A stretch of DNA of 64,000 nucleotides from Paenibacillus timonensis (GTDB lineage Bacteria > Bacillota > Bacilli > Paenibacillales > Paenibacillaceae): contig NZ_WNZY01000009.1 in NCBI RefSeq assembly GCF_009725205.1, positions 124,001-188,000 of the forward strand. Direction: 5' to 3'. Positions 45,124 through 56,180 of this stretch are shown here, one piece after another. The first letter of the stretch is position 1, and every line of letters starts with the position of its first letter. The notes under the pieces are model-generated. The model searched no databases. It worked only from the letters and a program-made list of their open reading frames with translations, and was not told the DNA's origin. The position numbers and the translations under genes are program-made.

Positions 45124-45876
45124 ATGGTCAATTTGAAAGGAAAATGGGCGCTCATTACCGGAGCCAGCCGCGGAGTAGGTTATCAAACAGCGATGTTTAT
45201 GGCCGAGCAGGGATGCAACCTGATCTTGCACAGCCGCAACCAGGAGCATACCCGGCAGATGGTGCAGGAGATCCGGGCATTCGGCGTCCAGGTCTACTCC
45301 GTTCAGGCTGAGCTGGCCAACCACCGGGAAGTCGTGGCGATGCTGGATGAAATCGAAGCCAAAGGCACACCGGTGGACATCGTCTTCAATAATGCTGCAG
45401 TCCAAATCGCCTACCGTACCGATTATTGGCAGACCCCGGTCTCGGATTTCGAACAAAGCTTTCAAATTAATTTCATTTCCATCGCGACGATTTGCAACCG
45501 CCTGATCCCCAAGATGGTCGAACGCGGCTTTGGCCGAGTCATCAACACCACCAGCGGGATCAAAAACGAGCCGGAGCAAGCCGGTTACGCGGCTAGCAAA
45601 GCAGCGCTCGATAAGTTCACCAAGGATTTGGCCTCTCGCCTCGAAGGCACCGATGTCATGATCAATTTGAACGATCCAGGCTGGTGCCGGACCGATTTGG
45701 GTGGCCCGCAGGCCCCGAACTCAGTGGAAAGCGTGCTGCCGGGGATCGTGGTCGGCGCTTTCGTCGACGACAAGAAGAGCGGACGCTACTTCCCGGCGCA
45801 AAGCTTCACCGGCCTGTCGCTGGAGGAAGCTATCGCGAAGGCAGAGACGTTCGAAGCGGTACCCTATACGATATAA
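45124..45876 (+). CDS. short-chain dehydrogenase/reductase (SDR)
   Basis: A 250-residue classical SDR with TGASRGVG (about residues 13-20), NNAA near 90, Ser in NTTSGIKNE and YAASK near 157. The late NLNDPGWCRTDLGGPQAP segment is typical of carbonyl-reductase-like SDRs. GGGAGG precedes the ATG. It is a single-gene unit with its own terminator. Substrate unknown. Confidence 0.9.
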   Translation: MVNLKGKWALITGASRGVGYQTAMFMAEQGCNLILHSRNQEHTRQMVQEIRAFGVQVYSVQAELANHREVVAMLDEIEAKGTPVDIVFNNAAVQIAYRTDYWQTPVSDFEQSFQINFISIATICNRLIPKMVERGFGRVINTTSGIKNEPEQAGYAASKAALDKFTKDLASRLEGTDVMINLNDPGWCRTDLGGPQAPNSVESVLPGIVVGAFVDDKKSGRYFPAQSFTGLSLEEAIAKAETFEAVPYTI

Positions 45877-45880
45877 CAAG

Positions 45881-45911
45881 AACATCCCGCGGCGGCCCGC
45901 GGGATGTTTCT
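45881..45911. terminator. bidirectional terminator between SDR and mscS-type gene
   Basis: Twelve-bp stem (45881-45892 with 45897-45908) and a 4-base loop followed by TTTCTT. It lies between convergent genes. Confidence 0.88.
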
Positions 45912-45942
45912 TAATTAAAGACCATTTATCGTTTACACAGGC

Positions 45943-47061
45943 TCAAGCTTCATATTGCCTAGAACCGGCGGCGTTCATCTCGCCGGACGTTTCCGCCGCC
46001 GTTTCGAGAAAGACCCGATGGGATGGATATGCCAACTTAATGCCTTCCTGCTCCAGCACATGCATGAACGCTAAATTCATTTCCTGTCGCGCTGTTAGAT
46101 ACTCAGCCCAAACCGTCGAACGCGTAAAATAGTAGATAAAAATGCCTAAACTACTCTCGTTGAAATCCGTAAACTTGACCAGAATCGTTCCCGGATCAAT
46201 ATGCTCGTTATCATGGAGCAACTGTTCGATTCTGTTGATGGCAGCTGCTAGTCGTTCCCGGTCCGAATCCAGAGCCACGCCAAGCGTGAAGGTCACTCGT
46301 CGCTTGCCCATTTTGCTCCAGTTCGTGATCGGCTGATCCGCCAGCGCAGCGTTCGGTAAGGTGATCACTGCATCCGCGAACGTGCGGATTTTGGTGCTGC
46401 GAAAGGTAATATCCTCCACCACGCCTTCGGCGGTTGGCGTTAAAATCCAGTCGCCTTTCGCGAAAGGCTTTTCCAGAATGATGACGATGCCTCCAATAAT
46501 ATTGCCCAACGTGTCTTTGGCTGCCAGCGCGACGGCCAGGCTACCCAAGCCCATGCCTGCCACCAGTCCATTAATGCTAAATCCCCATTCCGCTCCAATT
46601 AAGGTCACGGTTAAAATAACCACGACGATACGCAAGACTTTGGATAAGAATGGAATGAGCATGCTCGCATCGTCTAATTTAATTTTACGGCTAAGCCCCT
46701 CCAGCATCACTGAGGATTGCGCAGATAGTATATACATCCCCCATCCGATTAGGGCGATAACACAACTCCGGAACAAGGGATCTAAGCCAGCGGCGATTTC
46801 CCAACTACGCGGAAGCAGATATTTCAGTCCCATGTAAATACCAATTAAAGTAAACAACCACCGAAAGGGACGCTCAAGTACCTGTCTCCATAGTTCTCCC
46901 CTGGTAGACGTCGAGGAATTCCCACGATTCAGCAGGACAAAGGACAATTTTACGAACCCTTTGCTAAACAACGCGAATAGCGCCATTATGCCGAGAGCAA
47001 TCCCGGCATCTGTCCATCCAAGCTCACTGAACGACTCTGAGAATCTTCCCCCATCGTTCAT
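45943..47061 (-). CDS. MscS-family mechanosensitive channel (YhdY-like)
   Basis: A 372-residue membrane protein, close in length to B. subtilis YhdY. Four to five N-terminal helices are followed by the pore helix and MscS signature (GLGSLAVALAAKDTLGNII and GGIVIILEKPFAKGDWI), then the beta domain (VVEDITFRSTKIRTF and LPNAALADQPITNWS) and a C-terminal alpha/beta domain. It should release solutes under osmotic downshock. AAGGAGG lies about 9 bases before the ATG. Divergence from other genes shows a monocistronic unit. Confidence 0.93.
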   Translation of the reverse strand: MNDGGRFSESFSELGWTDAGIALGIMALFALFSKGFVKLSFVLLNRGNSSTSTRGELWRQVLERPFRWLFTLIGIYMGLKYLLPRSWEIAAGLDPLFRSCVIALIGWGMYILSAQSSVMLEGLSRKIKLDDASMLIPFLSKVLRIVVVILTVTLIGAEWGFSINGLVAGMGLGSLAVALAAKDTLGNIIGGIVIILEKPFAKGDWILTPTAEGVVEDITFRSTKIRTFADAVITLPNAALADQPITNWSKMGKRRVTFTLGVALDSDRERLAAAINRIEQLLHDNEHIDPGTILVKFTDFNESSLGIFIYYFTRSTVWAEYLTARQEMNLAFMHVLEQEGIKLAYPSHRVFLETAAETSGEMNAAGSRQYEA

Positions 47062-47119
47062 CGATATAGCACCTCCTTAAAAATAAAGTGCCATTATAAC
47101 ATTCGCCAATGCAAATTGT

Positions 47120-48004
47120 CTAAAATGACCGCAGTTCCTGCGCCAGTTCCATAAACACTTCCATTGCCTTGGTGTAAAAGGGAGAGGCCTGTGTAACTAG
47201 AGAAAATTGACGGGAATACGGCAAGCCTTCCATCTCCAACAGCCTCAGTGTTCCAAGTGCCATTTCCTTTCGCACCGCCGCTTTGGACAACAGGCTAATT
47301 CCAAGCCCCGCCTCTACCGATTCCTTAATGATTTGTGTACTGCCGAATTCCATTAATCGCTCCGGGTGAAAACGATGCTGGGCAAACAAATGATCTACTG
47401 CTTCGCGTGTCCCCGAGCCAGCTTCCCGGACGATCCAGGTCTCCTCGCTCAAATCGACTAGTCGAAGTCCCCTGCGCTCGGCATAACGGTGTCCCGCCGG
47501 GACGACTACGTACATCGCGTCATCGGCGATCGGCACGATCCGGTAGCGTTCATCCCGAACCTCCCCTTCGATGATTCCTACGTCTAGCCGGCGGCTTCCC
47601 ACCAACTCCACGATCTCCTTGGAATTGCCGATGGTGATCGTCGGCTTGATGTCGGGGTACCCCGCCATCATCTCCGCCAATACATGCGGCAGCACGTACT
47701 CCCCGTAGGTATAACTGGCGCCGATCGACAAATCCCCCCGCGCCGCGTGTTTCATGTCGTCGATGAGATACTGCATTCGCGCGTACAATCCGGAGATTTC
47801 CCGGGCATGATGATAGACGATTTGTCCCGCCGGGTTCAAACGCACATATTTATTGCTGCGATCAAGCAGCTTCGTTCCAAGAGCCTGCTCCAGAGAACGG
47901 ATATATTGGCTCACTGCCGGCTGTGTCATATGCAACATCTCGGCTGCCCGGGTGAAGCTTTGCTTCTCCGCGACAGTAATAAACACCTCAAGAGCCGGAT
48001 CCAT
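47120..48004 (-). CDS. LysR-family regulator of the divergent YeiH gene
   Basis: A 294-residue LysR protein: winged helix-turn-helix at the N-terminus (SFTRAAEMLHMTQPAVSQYI) and a substrate-binding co-inducer domain. ATG at 48004 is fixed by AAGGAGG 8 bases upstream; a longer frame with 14 more codons lacks this. Divergent from the YeiH-type transporter across 131 bases of AT-rich DNA containing repeated ATAAT/ATTAT motifs suitable for T-N11-A sites. The same pairing occurs as yeiE-yeiH in Escherichia coli. Confidence 0.92.
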   Translation of the reverse strand: MDPALEVFITVAEKQSFTRAAEMLHMTQPAVSQYIRSLEQALGTKLLDRSNKYVRLNPAGQIVYHHAREISGLYARMQYLIDDMKHAARGDLSIGASYTYGEYVLPHVLAEMMAGYPDIKPTITIGNSKEIVELVGSRRLDVGIIEGEVRDERYRIVPIADDAMYVVVPAGHRYAERRGLRLVDLSEETWIVREAGSGTREAVDHLFAQHRFHPERLMEFGSTQIIKESVEAGLGISLLSKAAVRKEMALGTLRLLEMEGLPYSRQFSLVTQASPFYTKAMEVFMELAQELRSF

Positions 48005-48135
48005 TTTTGCTTCCTCCTTATGATCAATCATCTCATTCATAATCAAATACTTATCATAATAATATATATGGTTTATTTTACTTATTATTAAAGCGGATTT
48101 AAGCTAAAAGGGCAAATCAACGGAGGTGAAATCAC

Positions 48136-49230
48136 ATGTCAACTTCCTTATTACCCTCTAAAACAGTCTTGCCGACAACACCAGAAACCGCAAAAAAAAC
48201 CGAGCTCCTGTTCGGAGGCATCGGCTTTACGCTTGTGATCGCCATGCTTGGCTTTGGACTTGCTCAACTACCCGGCTTCAACCGGATCGGACAGCTTGGT
48301 TGTTCGATCTTGTTAGCCGTCCTCTACCGGCAATTCGTCGGATACCCGGAATCCTTGCGTCCAGGCATCCGGTTTGCTTCCCAGCAGCTGCTCCGTTTAG
48401 CAATCGTTTTGTTTGGGCTGAAGCTGAACCTGGACATCGTGTTGCAACAGGGCCTGCCTCTTCTGGCTCGAGATGCCGCAACCATCGCCTTTAGCATAAT
48501 CGTCACCCTGCTGATCGGCAAATGGCTAAAGGCGGATTTCTCCCTTTCCTTGCTGCTGGGGATCGGCACCGGGGTGTGCGGAGCGGCAGCGATCGCCGCC
48601 GTTTCACCGATTCTCAAAGCCAAGGAAGACGATACCGCCATCGGTGCAGGATTGGTGGCTTTCGTCGGCACGCTATTCTCCGTGGGATATACGCTGCTTC
48701 GACCATTGCTTCCGATGTCCGAGCTTCAATATGGAGTTTGGAGCGGTGTCAGCCTGCACGAAATCGCCCATGTGGTGCTAGCCGCTGAGCCGGCCGGGCC
48801 AGACGCTCTGGCCGTCGCTATATTAGCCAAATTGGGCCGTGTATTTCTGCTCATTCCGCTTAGCTTCCTGCTGATGTATGGCATGAAGCGTACCGCTGGG
48901 ACATTGTCGCTGAACCCAAGCGCAGCAAAACCGGCTGCCGGATTCGGACCTAAACCGAAGGCCGCCATCCCGTTCCCCTGGTTCTTGCTGGGTTTCATCT
49001 CGGCCAGCGTGATTGGCACCTATGCGTTGGGTACCTGGATCCCTGTGAAGGATGCTTTTCTTGGCGATATCTCCACTCTGACCGGGTTTCTCCTGACGAT
49101 GGCCATGGTGGGTCTGGGACTGAACGTCAACCTGCGCGAGCTCCGATCCAAAGCGCTTCTGCCTCTGATCGCGATGCTGATCACGTCATTACTGTTGTCC
49201 GTCGGGACCTGGATATCGCTTATACTTTAA
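48136..49230 (+). CDS. yeiH: YeiH/UPF0324 family membrane transporter (putative sulfate or sulfite exporter)
   Basis: A 364-residue protein with about ten helices. Family landmarks are [61 protein letters not shown] and [13 protein letters not shown] near the C-terminus. The family is annotated as sulfate or sulfite export, with limited experimental proof. GGAGGTG precedes the ATG. The divergent LysR gene is the likely regulator. Its 3' end overlaps the end of the convergent chemoreceptor gene by 11 bases with no terminator between them. Confidence 0.9.
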   Translation: MSTSLLPSKTVLPTTPETAKKTELLFGGIGFTLVIAMLGFGLAQLPGFNRIGQLGCSILLAVLYRQFVGYPESLRPGIRFASQQLLRLAIVLFGLKLNLDIVLQQGLPLLARDAATIAFSIIVTLLIGKWLKADFSLSLLLGIGTGVCGAAAIAAVSPILKAKEDDTAIGAGLVAFVGTLFSVGYTLLRPLLPMSELQYGVWSGVSLHEIAHVVLAAEPAGPDALAVAILAKLGRVFLLIPLSFLLMYGMKRTAGTLSLNPSAAKPAAGFGPKPKAAIPFPWFLLGFISASVIGTYALGTWIPVKDAFLGDISTLTGFLLTMAMVGLGLNVNLRELRSKALLPLIAMLITSLLLSVGTWISLIL

Positions 49231-50953
49231 ATTTTCCGATCAGCGCCTGCAATTCCTCGGACAACTGACTGAGTCCTTCCATGGAAGCCATCATTTCCTG
49301 TACCCCGGCATATTGCTCCTCCGTATGCGCATATACCTCGCGCGAGCCGCCGGCCGTCTGCTGCGCCACCCGATCGATCGTGGTAATCGCTTGAACCAGA
49401 GCCTCCGATTGGGAAGACAACTGCTCTACCTGACCGGCCACCCGGCCGATCCCGCCAGCCACCTGCTCGACGGCCTGCCGGATGCTGGTAAACACCTCGC
49501 CGGCCTGTTGGACCGTGGCAATACCGGAAGCAATCTCGTGCGACCCGGCTTGCGCCGCTTCGATCACCATCTCCATCTCACTACGCACACCTTCGACCAT
49601 CTCGGCCACGTCCGCCGCCGCTGCCCCCGTCTCCGCCGACAGCTTCCGCACCTCACCGGCGACTACGGCAAACCCTTTGCCGGCTTCCCCGGCTCGCGCG
49701 GCTTCTATCGAGGCGTTCAGCGACAGCATCTGCGTCTGTTTGGCGATGCCGGCAATCAGCTCGGCCGCTTCCGCGATTTGGCCGGAGCGGACGCCAAGGC
49801 GCTCGATGAACGCGCGCAGCTCGTCCATCTGCCGCCGAATCGTAGCCATTTGAGCCGCTGCCGAAGCAACGATCTCCTCGCCGGCCCGAGTTTCATTCAC
49901 GGCAGCCGCCGATTGTTGACGGGCATCATCCGCCAGTTCGGCCATTTCCCGAGCTCCGGCAGCCACATTCGTCACTTGGGCCACGCCAAGCTCCACGCTT
50001 TGCACCTGCTCCTCGCTCCCGGCCGAGATTTGGCCCATAATTCCCGAAATCTCCCCGGAGGAGGCACGGAACTGCTCCGACTGGCTTCGCAACTGATCGG
50101 CAGAATCGGCGACTCGGCCAGCATGCCGTCCCAAATTGCCGATCATGTCCTGCCAACTGCGTCTCATGTGGTTAAATGCAGCCGCCAGTTCGCCAATTTC
50201 GTCGCGGTTTCTCACGACCGTCTCCGTAAGGGTCAAATTGCCTTCCGCTAGTTCACGCGCGCCACTCACCATCACCCGCATCGGTTTTACGATCTGCCGG
50301 GACAACATCACGCCGGTCAAGATCGCAAACAGGATGGCTACGGTACCGCACAGCGCCAGTATCCACATCGTCAACGTCGATTCCCTCTGGAACTCCCTTA
50401 ATTTATCCTGGAGTTGGTTCTCCTGCAGCATCCGCAGATCACCCGACCCCTGAATCATCGTATCCGACGTCGGGATCGCCCACATCAGAGCTTCCGCTTT
50501 CGCCAAATCCGGCTTGCCCGATTGGACGTAATCCCGGACCTTCACCAGCAGTCGGGCAAATGTAGCGTTGGACTCCGACAACGAGGTAGCAACCGCCCCC
50601 TGCTCCTCACTCGCGGAAGCGCTTACGATTTCATCGATCAACGCGCTCAGCAGCTCATTTGCCTCCGTCAGCGCTTGCTCCTTCTCAGGCGACGGCTCTA
50701 CGATATACCCGAACAGGAGGCTGTTTTGACGCTGCGTCTCGATCTCCAACTTAGCCACTTGATCCAGAGCCGCTGTATTTTGCCGAAGCAATTCGGAATA
50801 GTTATGGTCCAGCCGGTTCAAGAATACGTAAGCGACTCCGGCAATGACTCCAACCAGCAGCGATACCGTAATAAAAGCCGCCGTCAGCTTCCGTCCCAGC
50901 GAGAACGCCAGCCTCCCGTTTCGATTCATAGGAGAATTCCCCTTATCCTTCAT
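49220..50953 (-). CDS. methyl-accepting chemotaxis protein
   Basis: A 577-residue receptor. Helix one lies at about 24-46, a helical extracytoplasmic domain follows (about 47-195), then helix two (about 196-216), HAMP ([20 protein letters not shown]) and a signalling domain with [20 protein letters not shown] and [24 protein letters not shown] precedes the ATG by 7 bases. The C-terminal codons overlap the convergent yeiH stop. The ligand is not predictable. Confidence 0.93.
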   Translation of the reverse strand: MKDKGNSPMNRNGRLAFSLGRKLTAAFITVSLLVGVIAGVAYVFLNRLDHNYSELLRQNTAALDQVAKLEIETQRQNSLLFGYIVEPSPEKEQALTEANELLSALIDEIVSASASEEQGAVATSLSESNATFARLLVKVRDYVQSGKPDLAKAEALMWAIPTSDTMIQGSGDLRMLQENQLQDKLREFQRESTLTMWILALCGTVAILFAILTGVMLSRQIVKPMRVMVSGARELAEGNLTLTETVVRNRDEIGELAAAFNHMRRSWQDMIGNLGRHAGRVADSADQLRSQSEQFRASSGEISGIMGQISAGSEEQVQSVELGVAQVTNVAAGAREMAELADDARQQSAAAVNETRAGEEIVASAAAQMATIRRQMDELRAFIERLGVRSGQIAEAAELIAGIAKQTQMLSLNASIEAARAGEAGKGFAVVAGEVRKLSAETGAAAADVAEMVEGVRSEMEMVIEAAQAGSHEIASGIATVQQAGEVFTSIRQAVEQVAGGIGRVAGQVEQLSSQSEALVQAITTIDRVAQQTAGGSREVYAHTEEQYAGVQEMMASMEGLSQLSEELQALIGKFKV

Positions 50954-51114
50954 CCCTTGTCCCCCCTTGGTTTGCTTTAACGAACAAGGGCCGCCAGACT
51001 TGTCATCTGCGGCCTATGCTCCTTCTGTATATTCACTTGTATCATCTACCAAACCATGGCAGGAGGGGAATTCAAAATTCTCCTCTGTTCTATCAAAATT
51101 CTCATATTTATGGC

Positions 51115-53748
51115 TTACGCCGCCTCTTTCGCCTTCCCGGCCCGCATGAATATCTTGACGATCTCATTTAGCAGCAACGGAATCAGCGCCAGCAGGATGA
51201 CGAGCCCCCAATCGGCCAAGCTGAGATTTTCCACCTTAAACGCCGCAGCCAGAAACGGGATGGAGATCGAAAGAAACTGCAGCAGCAATCCGGCAACGAC
51301 CGCTCCGACGAGGATCAGGTTGGAGAACAAACCGATGGCAAAAATCGATTTGGTCGCACTGCGCTTGGCAAACGAATAAAACAACTGCGATGCCGCCAGC
51401 ACGACGAACGCCATCGTCCGCGCATAGGTCATCACCTCTTCGGGAATATCCGCGGAGCGTAAACCATATCCATGCTCGCGAAGCCCCACGTAAAAAGCAA
51501 CCAACGTCAGCGCCCCGATCAACAACCCGCCCAAGACCGCCTGCATGGCCGCCCCCCCGGCAAAGAAGCTCTCCTTCGGGTTGCGCGGCTTGCGTTTCAT
51601 CACGTCCTTCTCGCCGGGGTCAACCCCCAGCGCAATCGCTGGAAGCGTGTCGGTGACCAGGTTAATCCAGAGAATCTGAGTCGCCAGGAGCGGCAGCGGC
51701 CAAAAGAACAGAATCGAAGCGAGGATCGCCACGATCTCGCCAAAATTGCAGGCCAGCAGGAACGTCACGGTCTTGCGGATATTGGCGTAGATGTTCCGCC
51801 CTTCCCGGATTGCCTGGACGATCGTCGTAAAATTGTCGTCCGTCAAAATCATATCGCTGGCGCCCTTCGATACGTCGGTGCCGGTAATCCCCATCGCCAC
51901 GCCGATGTCCGCCGTCTTAAGCGAAGGCGCGTCATTGACGCCGTCCCCGGTCATGGAAACGATGTTGCCCTTCGCCTTGAAGGCTTTGACGATCTTCACC
52001 TTATGCTCCGGCGAGACGCGGGCGAATACGCGGATGTTGTTGATTTTCTCGGCAAACGCCTCGTCCGAAAGCTCGTCGATTTCCGCCCCGGTCATACTTT
52101 GCTCCAGGGAGCTGGCGATTTCCAGCTCTTTAGCGATCGCTACCGCGGTGTTCCGATGGTCGCCTGTAATCATGACCGGCGTAATCCCCGCCGCTTTCGC
52201 TTCGCGAATCGAGTCCTTCACCTCCGTCCGCGGCGGATCGATCATACCGACGAAGCCAAGGATCGTTAGATCCTGCTCCATTTCCTCCGGGGACAGGATA
52301 CGGTCCGCATCCTTATAGGCGGCCCCCAACACCCGGAGCGCATCGTCCGACATCGCCTCTGCCGCCTCTATGTAGCGCTGCTTCAGCTCCTCGGTCAACG
52401 GTACGGCCTTCCCGTTAACCACGGCGGAGTTCGATATTCGCAGCAGTTGATCGATCGCCCCTTTGGTATGAACACGGTATCCCTCCCGCGTCTGGTTCAG
52501 CGTGGACATCAGCTTGCGGTCGGAATCGAACGGCTTCTCGGACACCCGCTTGTATTCGGCTTCCAGCGACTTCTTCGAAATATCCTGCTGCTCGCCGTAA
52601 GCGACTAGGGCGATCTCGGTTGGGTCGCCGGTGCCCTGACCGTTCTCGTAGGTCGCATCGGAGCAAAGCACAAACGTCTTGATCATTTCGATCGGCGCCT
52701 CATCCCCCAGCGGCTGCGCGGTAAAATGCTTCACAACCGTCATTTTGTTCTGGGTCAGGGTTCCGGTCTTATCGGAACAGATAATGTTGACCGAACCAAG
52801 CGTCTCGACGGCCGGCAGCTTCTTGACGATCGCGTTGATGCGGGACATTCGGGTCACGCCAAGCGCCAATACGATGGCCACGATGGCCGGTAGCCCTTCC
52901 GGAATGGCCGCTACTGCAAGACTGATCGCGGTCAGGAACAGCTCAAACAGATCACGCCCTTGAATCAGACCGATCACGAAGATCACGACGCAAATTCCGA
53001 TGGCGATATAGCCGAGCATTTTGCCGAGCTCTTCAAGCTTTTTTTGCAGCGGGGTCAGCTCATGCGTGTCTTCGTCCAATATTTTGGCGATTTTGCCCAT
53101 TTCGGTGTTCATGGCCGTTCCAACGACGACCCCTTCACCACGCCCGTAGGTCACGAGCGTCGACATGAACGCCATGTTGCTCTGGTCCCCAATTGGGGTC
53201 TGAGCTTCTTCGTGCAGGTCTTCGGCGTTTTTGTCTGAGGGCACGGACTCTCCGGTCAGCGCAGATTCCTCGATTTGCAGGTTAGCGCTCTCAAACAGAC
53301 GCAAGTCGGCTGGAATGAACCGCCCGGCATCCAAAATGACGATATCTCCGGGAACGATCTCTCCGGAATCAACCTCCTTCACCTCGCCATCGCGCCGCAC
53401 CAGCGTTTTGGGGGTGGTCATTTGCTGCAGCGCCTCGATCGCTTTCTCCGCTTTCTGCTCCTGGATGACGCCGATGATCGCATTCAACAGGACAACGGCC
53501 AAAATGATGACGGCATCCATGTACTCCCCGACGATGAGCGTAACGACGGCGGCACCGAGCAGCACGTAAATCAACATATCCTTGAGTTGGGCGAAAAACA
53601 GCGACCATAAGCTAGGCTTCGGCTTCCCTTTAATTTGGTTCGGTCCATACGTAGACAGCCGCTTTCCGGCTTCTCCCGTGGAAAGTCCGGCAGCCTTATC
53701 CACTTGCAGCTCTTGCAGGACAGCTTCCCGGGTTTTGGTATGCCACAT
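51115..53748 (-). CDS. calcium-transporting P-type ATPase (P2A)
   Basis: An 877-residue P-type ATPase with all signatures: TGES in the actuator domain (ALTGESVPSD), VAAIPEGLPA in helix 4, the phosphorylated Asp in SDKTGTLTQNKM (about 325), KGA in the nucleotide domain and MTGDGVNDAPSLK. Helix 6 NLVTDTLPA together with PEGLP indicates calcium specificity of the SERCA-like class, expected to export Ca2+ in vegetative or sporulating cells. ATG with GAGGTG 7 bases upstream. Divergent from the dCache-type chemoreceptor gene. Confidence 0.95.
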   Translation of the reverse strand: MWHTKTREAVLQELQVDKAAGLSTGEAGKRLSTYGPNQIKGKPKPSLWSLFFAQLKDMLIYVLLGAAVVTLIVGEYMDAVIILAVVLLNAIIGVIQEQKAEKAIEALQQMTTPKTLVRRDGEVKEVDSGEIVPGDIVILDAGRFIPADLRLFESANLQIEESALTGESVPSDKNAEDLHEEAQTPIGDQSNMAFMSTLVTYGRGEGVVVGTAMNTEMGKIAKILDEDTHELTPLQKKLEELGKMLGYIAIGICVVIFVIGLIQGRDLFELFLTAISLAVAAIPEGLPAIVAIVLALGVTRMSRINAIVKKLPAVETLGSVNIICSDKTGTLTQNKMTVVKHFTAQPLGDEAPIEMIKTFVLCSDATYENGQGTGDPTEIALVAYGEQQDISKKSLEAEYKRVSEKPFDSDRKLMSTLNQTREGYRVHTKGAIDQLLRISNSAVVNGKAVPLTEELKQRYIEAAEAMSDDALRVLGAAYKDADRILSPEEMEQDLTILGFVGMIDPPRTEVKDSIREAKAAGITPVMITGDHRNTAVAIAKELEIASSLEQSMTGAEIDELSDEAFAEKINNIRVFARVSPEHKVKIVKAFKAKGNIVSMTGDGVNDAPSLKTADIGVAMGITGTDVSKGASDMILTDDNFTTIVQAIREGRNIYANIRKTVTFLLACNFGEIVAILASILFFWPLPLLATQILWINLVTDTLPAIALGVDPGEKDVMKRKPRNPKESFFAGGAAMQAVLGGLLIGALTLVAFYVGLREHGYGLRSADIPEEVMTYARTMAFVVLAASQLFYSFAKRSATKSIFAIGLFSNLILVGAVVAGLLLQFLSISIPFLAAAFKVENLSLADWGLVILLALIPLLLNEIVKIFMRAGKAKEAA

Positions 53749-53863
53749 GCAGCAGCACCTCTTTACTCAAATTTGACAGGCAATGACTTACCATTATTGT
53801 AAACCACATCCACGGGAAATTATGATGCAATCTTCTGTATATTTAGAACTTGGGTCAGCCTAT

Positions 53864-53890
53864 TCAAATCACAGCGAATTTTGTCGATAT
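53864..53890 (+). promoter_or_regulatory. sigma-D-like promoter of the dCache-type chemoreceptor
   Basis: GTCGATAT (53883-53890) matches seven of eight bases of the sigma-D -10, with CAAA 14 bases upstream in place of TAAA at 15. The start codon is 37 bases downstream. Motility-linked expression is expected for a chemoreceptor. Confidence 0.55.
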
Positions 53891-53926
53891 TTGTAGAAAC
53901 ACCTTAGATTGGAGAGATTGAATAAA

Positions 53927-56029
53927 ATGTTCCGTAAACTGTCATTAGCAGTCAAATTTATGACGACCGCTGGCTTGGTCGTTATCATTTCTTTATCCCT
54001 CCTGTTACTCGTCAATTTAAACCAGTCGATGAAGACCAGCATGGCCAAGGGCGAATTAGAAGCGGAGTTAGCCGGCAAACAATACGAAGCGGATTTCGAA
54101 AGAACTTTCATCGGACTCAAGGCTTCCTCGGACAGTCTGGCCAAGATGTTGGTCGAAACCGGTAAGCAAGGCGATTTGTCCCGGGAGGAAGCTATTTCCT
54201 TATTGCAAAAAGAGCTGTTAAGCCATCCCGAAGTATATGGAATCGGCATGGTGTGGGAGCCCAATGCCTTTGACGGCGCTGATGCAAAGAACGTGAATCA
54301 GGCCGCATATAACGATGAGAAAGGTCGGTTTCTCCCTTACCTCTATAAGGAAGGGGATCAAGCGAAGCTGGCTCCTTTGGCGGACTACGGATCCCCCAAC
54401 GAACATGAGGAATACCAAATCACGAAATCAACCGGGAAGACGACTTACCTCGAACCTTATACCAATGAGATCGGAGGGCATCCGGTCCAAATGATGACGG
54501 CAGCCTATCCGATTCTCGATGCGTCGGGAGATTTTCTCGGCGTCATCAAAGTGGACGTGTTGATGGATTACTTGCAAACGGCGGCGGAGCAATACACCCC
54601 GCTTGGCGGTTATGTCGCTTTGGTGACGGAAAGCGGAGTTTATGCAGCCAACCCGCATGACCCCGACTCGGTCCTTCAACCTTACGGCGATAATCCGGAA
54701 AAAGAAGCGCTGTGGCAGCAGGTGAAAAGCGGGGCAACCCTCAAAGGCTACACCCTGAACTCCGCGGGCCGAGAGGTACTTCGGTCATTCGAACCAGTAA
54801 CCATGCCGGGGAGCGATCAAGTGTGGTATGCGCAGACGGCCGTAGATAAGGATGTTATTCTGAAAGAATTCACGCAGGCGAAAACAACTTCGATCGCGAT
54901 GTCCGTAGGGGCGCTAGTTGTGCTTGCGGCCATTCTCGCGTTGCTGGTTTGGCGTATGGTTATCGTGCCGTTACGCCTCTTGACGGCGAAGCTGCAACTC
55001 ATGGCAGAAGGCGATCTCACGCAGAAACTGCAGGTTCGCAGCGGCGACGAGTTTGGAAAAATGGCCGGTCATTTCAATGAAATGACCGAGAAGCTGCGCG
55101 ACATGTTCCAACTGGTCGCCGACTTATCCATGGCCGTCGGGGCGACGTCCCAGCAATTGACCGCCAGTGCCGAACAAACCGGCAAGGCTGCCGAGACCAT
55201 AGCCACATCGATCAACCGTGTCGCCGAGGGGGCACAGGAGCAAAACGGCTATGCTTCCGATTCGTCTCAGGCCGTATCCGAAATGTCCATGGGCGTACGA
55301 CGCATCGCCGACTCTTCCTCCGCGATCTCCGTTTCCGCAAGCGAAGTGACGTCGAAAACGAAGGAGAGCAGCGTCCAACTGGAACGGGCGGTGTCCGATA
55401 TGAAAGAACTTCAGGCGGCGACCGAAGCAACCGCCTCCTCCATCGTTCGCTTGGAAGAGCGGTCCACGGCGATCGGCGGCATGATCGAGCTCATCGCGAA
55501 TATCAGCACGCAAACGAACCTGCTCGCGCTGAATGCGGCGATCGAGGCTTCCCGAGTCGGCGAGCATGGACGCGGTTTTGCCGTCGTTGCCGGAGAAATT
55601 CGCAAGCTGGCGGATCAGACCAAACAAGCTGCAGAGCAGGTTACGGAGCTGGTAGAACAAGTACGCACCGATACCAGCGCAGCGGCAGATTCCATGGCCA
55701 AAGGCAGCGAGCAGGTCGAACGGGGCGTAAGGAGCGTATCCGACAGCAACGCCATGCTGTCGCTCGTTCTCGCGGAAATCAGCAACGTCAACGACCAGTT
55801 GCAAGAGGTGTCCGCCACGGCCGAGCAGATGACCGCAAGTACGGAGCAAGTCTCCGACAGCGTGATCCGTTTAGCCGACATCGCATCGGAGTCGTCCTCA
55901 GAGTCGCAAAGCGTTGCCGCGGCTTCCGAAGAGCAGCTCGCCTCCATGCAGGAGATCTCCGCTTCCAGCGAAGCGCTGAGCAACATGGTCCAGGAGCTGT
56001 TGGAGAAATTATCTCAATTCAAAATTTGA
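53927..56029 (+). CDS. methyl-accepting chemotaxis protein with dCache-type sensor
   Basis: A 700-residue receptor: helix one (about 11-31), a 270-residue extracytoplasmic double-Cache-like domain ([13 protein letters not shown] and [20 protein letters not shown] are typical), helix two (about 320-342), HAMP and signalling domain ([20 protein letters not shown], then [16 protein letters not shown]). dCache receptors usually bind amino acids or small organic ligands directly. ATG at 53927 has GGAGAG 10 bases upstream; TTG codons a few positions earlier are in frame but poorly spaced. Confidence 0.94.
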   Translation: MFRKLSLAVKFMTTAGLVVIISLSLLLLVNLNQSMKTSMAKGELEAELAGKQYEADFERTFIGLKASSDSLAKMLVETGKQGDLSREEAISLLQKELLSHPEVYGIGMVWEPNAFDGADAKNVNQAAYNDEKGRFLPYLYKEGDQAKLAPLADYGSPNEHEEYQITKSTGKTTYLEPYTNEIGGHPVQMMTAAYPILDASGDFLGVIKVDVLMDYLQTAAEQYTPLGGYVALVTESGVYAANPHDPDSVLQPYGDNPEKEALWQQVKSGATLKGYTLNSAGREVLRSFEPVTMPGSDQVWYAQTAVDKDVILKEFTQAKTTSIAMSVGALVVLAAILALLVWRMVIVPLRLLTAKLQLMAEGDLTQKLQVRSGDEFGKMAGHFNEMTEKLRDMFQLVADLSMAVGATSQQLTASAEQTGKAAETIATSINRVAEGAQEQNGYASDSSQAVSEMSMGVRRIADSSSAISVSASEVTSKTKESSVQLERAVSDMKELQAATEATASSIVRLEERSTAIGGMIELIANISTQTNLLALNAAIEASRVGEHGRGFAVVAGEIRKLADQTKQAAEQVTELVEQVRTDTSAAADSMAKGSEQVERGVRSVSDSNAMLSLVLAEISNVNDQLQEVSATAEQMTASTEQVSDSVIRLADIASESSSESQSVAAASEEQLASMQEISASSEALSNMVQELLEKLSQFKI

Positions 56030-56180
56030 GTTCTTCGATATCACGCCACAAATTTGCCATAATATGTAGGATCCCATTTAAGCCTTATCAAGATGAAAAA
56101 ATGCCCGGGCTATGCTACAATACTGAAATGTTAAACGGGAACGTTTAGAGGGATGTATTTCTAGGAGGGTATTTAATTTC

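Noticed and set aside
49313-50251. 312-codon plus-strand ORF over a chemoreceptor gene
   Set aside because: Antisense to a conserved signalling domain; Leu/Arg/His-rich shadow frame.
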